NCBI RefSeq assembly: GCF_003253545.1 | Contig: NZ_QKYV01000003.1 | Coordinates: forward strand, 1 to 64,000 | DNA: 64,000 nucleotides | Direction of reading: 5' to 3' | From: Mesonia algae | GTDB taxonomy: Bacteria > Bacteroidota > Bacteroidia > Flavobacteriales > Flavobacteriaceae | In this document: one piece after another, positions 62,601 through 64,000 of the stretch | Layout: each line of letters opens with the position of its first letter | Numbering within the stretch: position 1 is the first letter of the stretch | Notes under the pieces: model-generated | Told to the model about the DNA's origin: nothing | What the model saw: the letters and a program-made list of their open reading frames with translations, nothing else | Database searches by the model: none | Translations under genes and position numbers: made by a program

Positions 62601-64000
62601 ATGCTCTACATTACCATTGGGATAATTGTGATTGGAATTTTTCTATTTGTAAAAGATTATTTTACGATAGATACTACCTCTATTTTAATTATGTCCCTTT
62701 TTATCATTGCTGGGGTTTTAAGTCCAGAAGAAGGCTTTGCTGGCTTTAATCATCCTGCCACGATTACCTTAGGCTGTATGTTTGTCATTAGCGCCGCCAT
62801 CTTTAAATCGGGATTAATTGATGGGTTGAGCAGTAAGATCATTCAAATTGCTAAGCTCAATTATGTAGCTGCGTTAATGGTATTTTGCGTAACGGCTGCG
62901 GTATTTTCGGCTTTTATTAACGATACTGCGGTGGTAGCGATACTTATTCCCATGGCATTATTGGTATGTAGAGAAACGGGAATAGCTCCGTCAAGGTTAT
63001 TAATTCCTATATCGTTTTCGGCATTATTTGGCGGTACGTGTACGCTTATTGGTACTTCTACCAATATTTTGGTAAGTAGTTATGCAAAGGAAAGTGGCTT
63101 AGAACCTTTTGGAATGTTCGAATTTTCCTTGGCTGCATTATGTTTATCGGTTATTGGCTTAGTATATATGTTTTTTGTTGCTCCCATTTTACTTCCGAAA
63201 AGAGAGTCTAAAGAATTGCTTTTAAAAACTGAAGCCGAAAAATACATTGCCGAAATTGAGCTTCAAGAAATTAATGATGATGTAGATATTAGCATTGCAA
63301 AATCACGATTGGTAAGAAAATTTAACGCTCAAATTTTAAGCATTAAACGTAAGCATACGTTGGTATATGAAATTAATGGAGAAACCACACTTCGTGCAGA
63401 TGATAAAATAAAGATTTTAATAGATCCTGCCAATTTAGCTAAGCTTAGGGAGATTGAAAGCTATCATCTTATAGGAAATCAAAGCATTATTGACGATCAT
63501 ACCGAAAAGAAGATCTATGAAGTGATGATTCCTTATGGATCTGTTCTTGCCGGAAAAAATTTAAAGGAACTCAACTTTAGAAATCAATATTATGCATCGG
63601 TATTAGCTGTAAGGCAACGTAAAGAAATTACCACCAACGATGTTTCTCACATCAAATTAAGGGAAGGTGATTTGCTTTTATTGCTTGCCTCTACTAAAAG
63701 TTTAAATGCACTTACCGCAGAAAAACTTATGATTACCTTATCGGAATATCAAGGCGCTAAATTCAGTTTAAAAAGAGCTATTCCTACCCTATTGATTTTA
63801 ATTGGAGTTATTTTAGCCGCAGCTCTAAATTTTACCTCTATTTTGATGAGTGCTTTAGTAGGAAGCTTGCTTATTGTTACTACTACTCTTATGACTCCTA
63901 AGGAAGCTTATGAGGCCATAGAATGGAAAGTTATTTTTATGATGGCAGGTGTGCTTTCTATGGGAAAAGCTTTAGAAAAAACTGGAGGTTCAGATATTAT
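62601..64000 (+). CDS. SLC13-type permease with RCK_C domains (cut by window end)
   Basis: An open frame from the ATG at 62601 runs past the window end (at least 466 codons). N-terminal helices include LYITIGIIVIGIFLFVKDYF and NHPATITLGCMFVISAA. FSAFINDTAVVAILIPMALL and FGGTCTLIGTSTNILVSSY are the two ion-binding hairpins of the SLC13/ArsB ion-transporter fold. Two cytoplasmic RCK_C (TrkA-C) domains follow (about residues 230-285 and 300-380), and membrane helices then resume. Related proteins carry anions such as sulphate; the substrate is not determined here. Confidence 0.9.
   Translation, partial: MLYITIGIIVIGIFLFVKDYFTIDTTSILIMSLFIIAGVLSPEEGFAGFNHPATITLGCMFVISAAIFKSGLIDGLSSKIIQIAKLNYVAALMVFCVTAAVFSAFINDTAVVAILIPMALLVCRETGIAPSRLLIPISFSALFGGTCTLIGTSTNILVSSYAKESGLEPFGMFEFSLAALCLSVIGLVYMFFVAPILLPKRESKELLLKTEAEKYIAEIELQEINDDVDISIAKSRLVRKFNAQILSIKRKHTLVYEINGETTLRADDKIKILIDPANLAKLREIESYHLIGNQSIIDDHTEKKIYEVMIPYGSVLAGKNLKELNFRNQYYASVLAVRQRKEITTNDVSHIKLREGDLLLLLASTKSLNALTAEKLMITLSEYQGAKFSLKRAIPTLLILIGVILAAALNFTSILMSALVGSLLIVTTTLMTPKEAYEAIEWKVIFMMAGVLSMGKALEKTGGSDI

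Overview
This window is a piece of a low-GC chromosome from a member of the Flavobacteriia (Bacteroidota), most likely a gliding Flavobacteriaceae species. The evidence is the gliding genes gldA, gldB and gldC, two secreted proteins with type IX secretion (T9SS) C-terminal sorting domains, a SprB-repeat adhesin, a GLPGLI-family protein beside a TonB-receptor-like barrel, a very long FtsZ (663 aa), and promoters of the Bacteroidota TAnnTTTG type.

Left 8.7 kb (accessory). The window opens inside an IS110-family transposase. Its upstream leader folds into two stacked stem-loops, as expected of a bridge RNA. Mostly single genes follow: a PiT phosphate transporter, an N-formylglutamate amidohydrolase-like enzyme, an ECF sigma factor, a secreted YceI protein and a methionine-rich membrane protein. 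Next come a decayed second IS110 copy, a three-gene unit ending in methionine aminopeptidase, and an AraC/GyrI regulator. The block ends at a tRNA-Arg(UCG) gene whose 5' part is duplicated on the far side of a tiny GIY-YIG nuclease gene. That arrangement looks like a minimal tRNA-targeting mobile element.

8.7-24.9 kb (core). An unbroken division and cell-wall (dcw) cluster runs leftward: mraZ, rsmH, ftsL-like, ftsI, murE, mraY, murD, ftsW, murG, murC, ftsQ, ftsA, ftsZ, then a YqeY-like gene. Many genes overlap or abut. Three exact 10-bp-spaced MraZ boxes lie at its head. MurF and Ddl are not in this window. The MurE DNPR motif predicts meso-diaminopimelate peptidoglycan.

25-48 kb (housekeeping). 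Genes here are an alpha/beta hydrolase, engB, a small unknown gene with gldC and gldB, nadE, dnaG (all four zinc ligands lost), an outer-membrane barrel with a sigma/membrane-partner pair, a polyprenyl synthase, a T9SS cargo protein, rlmN, queA and aroA. They are followed by a MazG-like/dtd/rsgA cluster, a DAHP synthase-chorismate mutase fusion, gldA, metK behind a SAM-II riboswitch, marC and tex.

48-64 kb (surface and metabolism). A TPR/LuxR-type membrane regulator precedes a 1546-aa SprB-repeat T9SS adhesin. Then come an FAD oxidoreductase with a duplicated 3' fragment, a TonB-receptor-like barrel plus GLPGLI pair, an acyl-CoA dehydrogenase, a GhrA-type reductase, and an SLC13/RCK permease cut by the window end.

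Across roughly 13-48 kb a GC-rich palindrome, consensus GCTTYCGCGGAAGC, recurs in genes in different reading frames and between genes. This is far above chance in AT-rich DNA.
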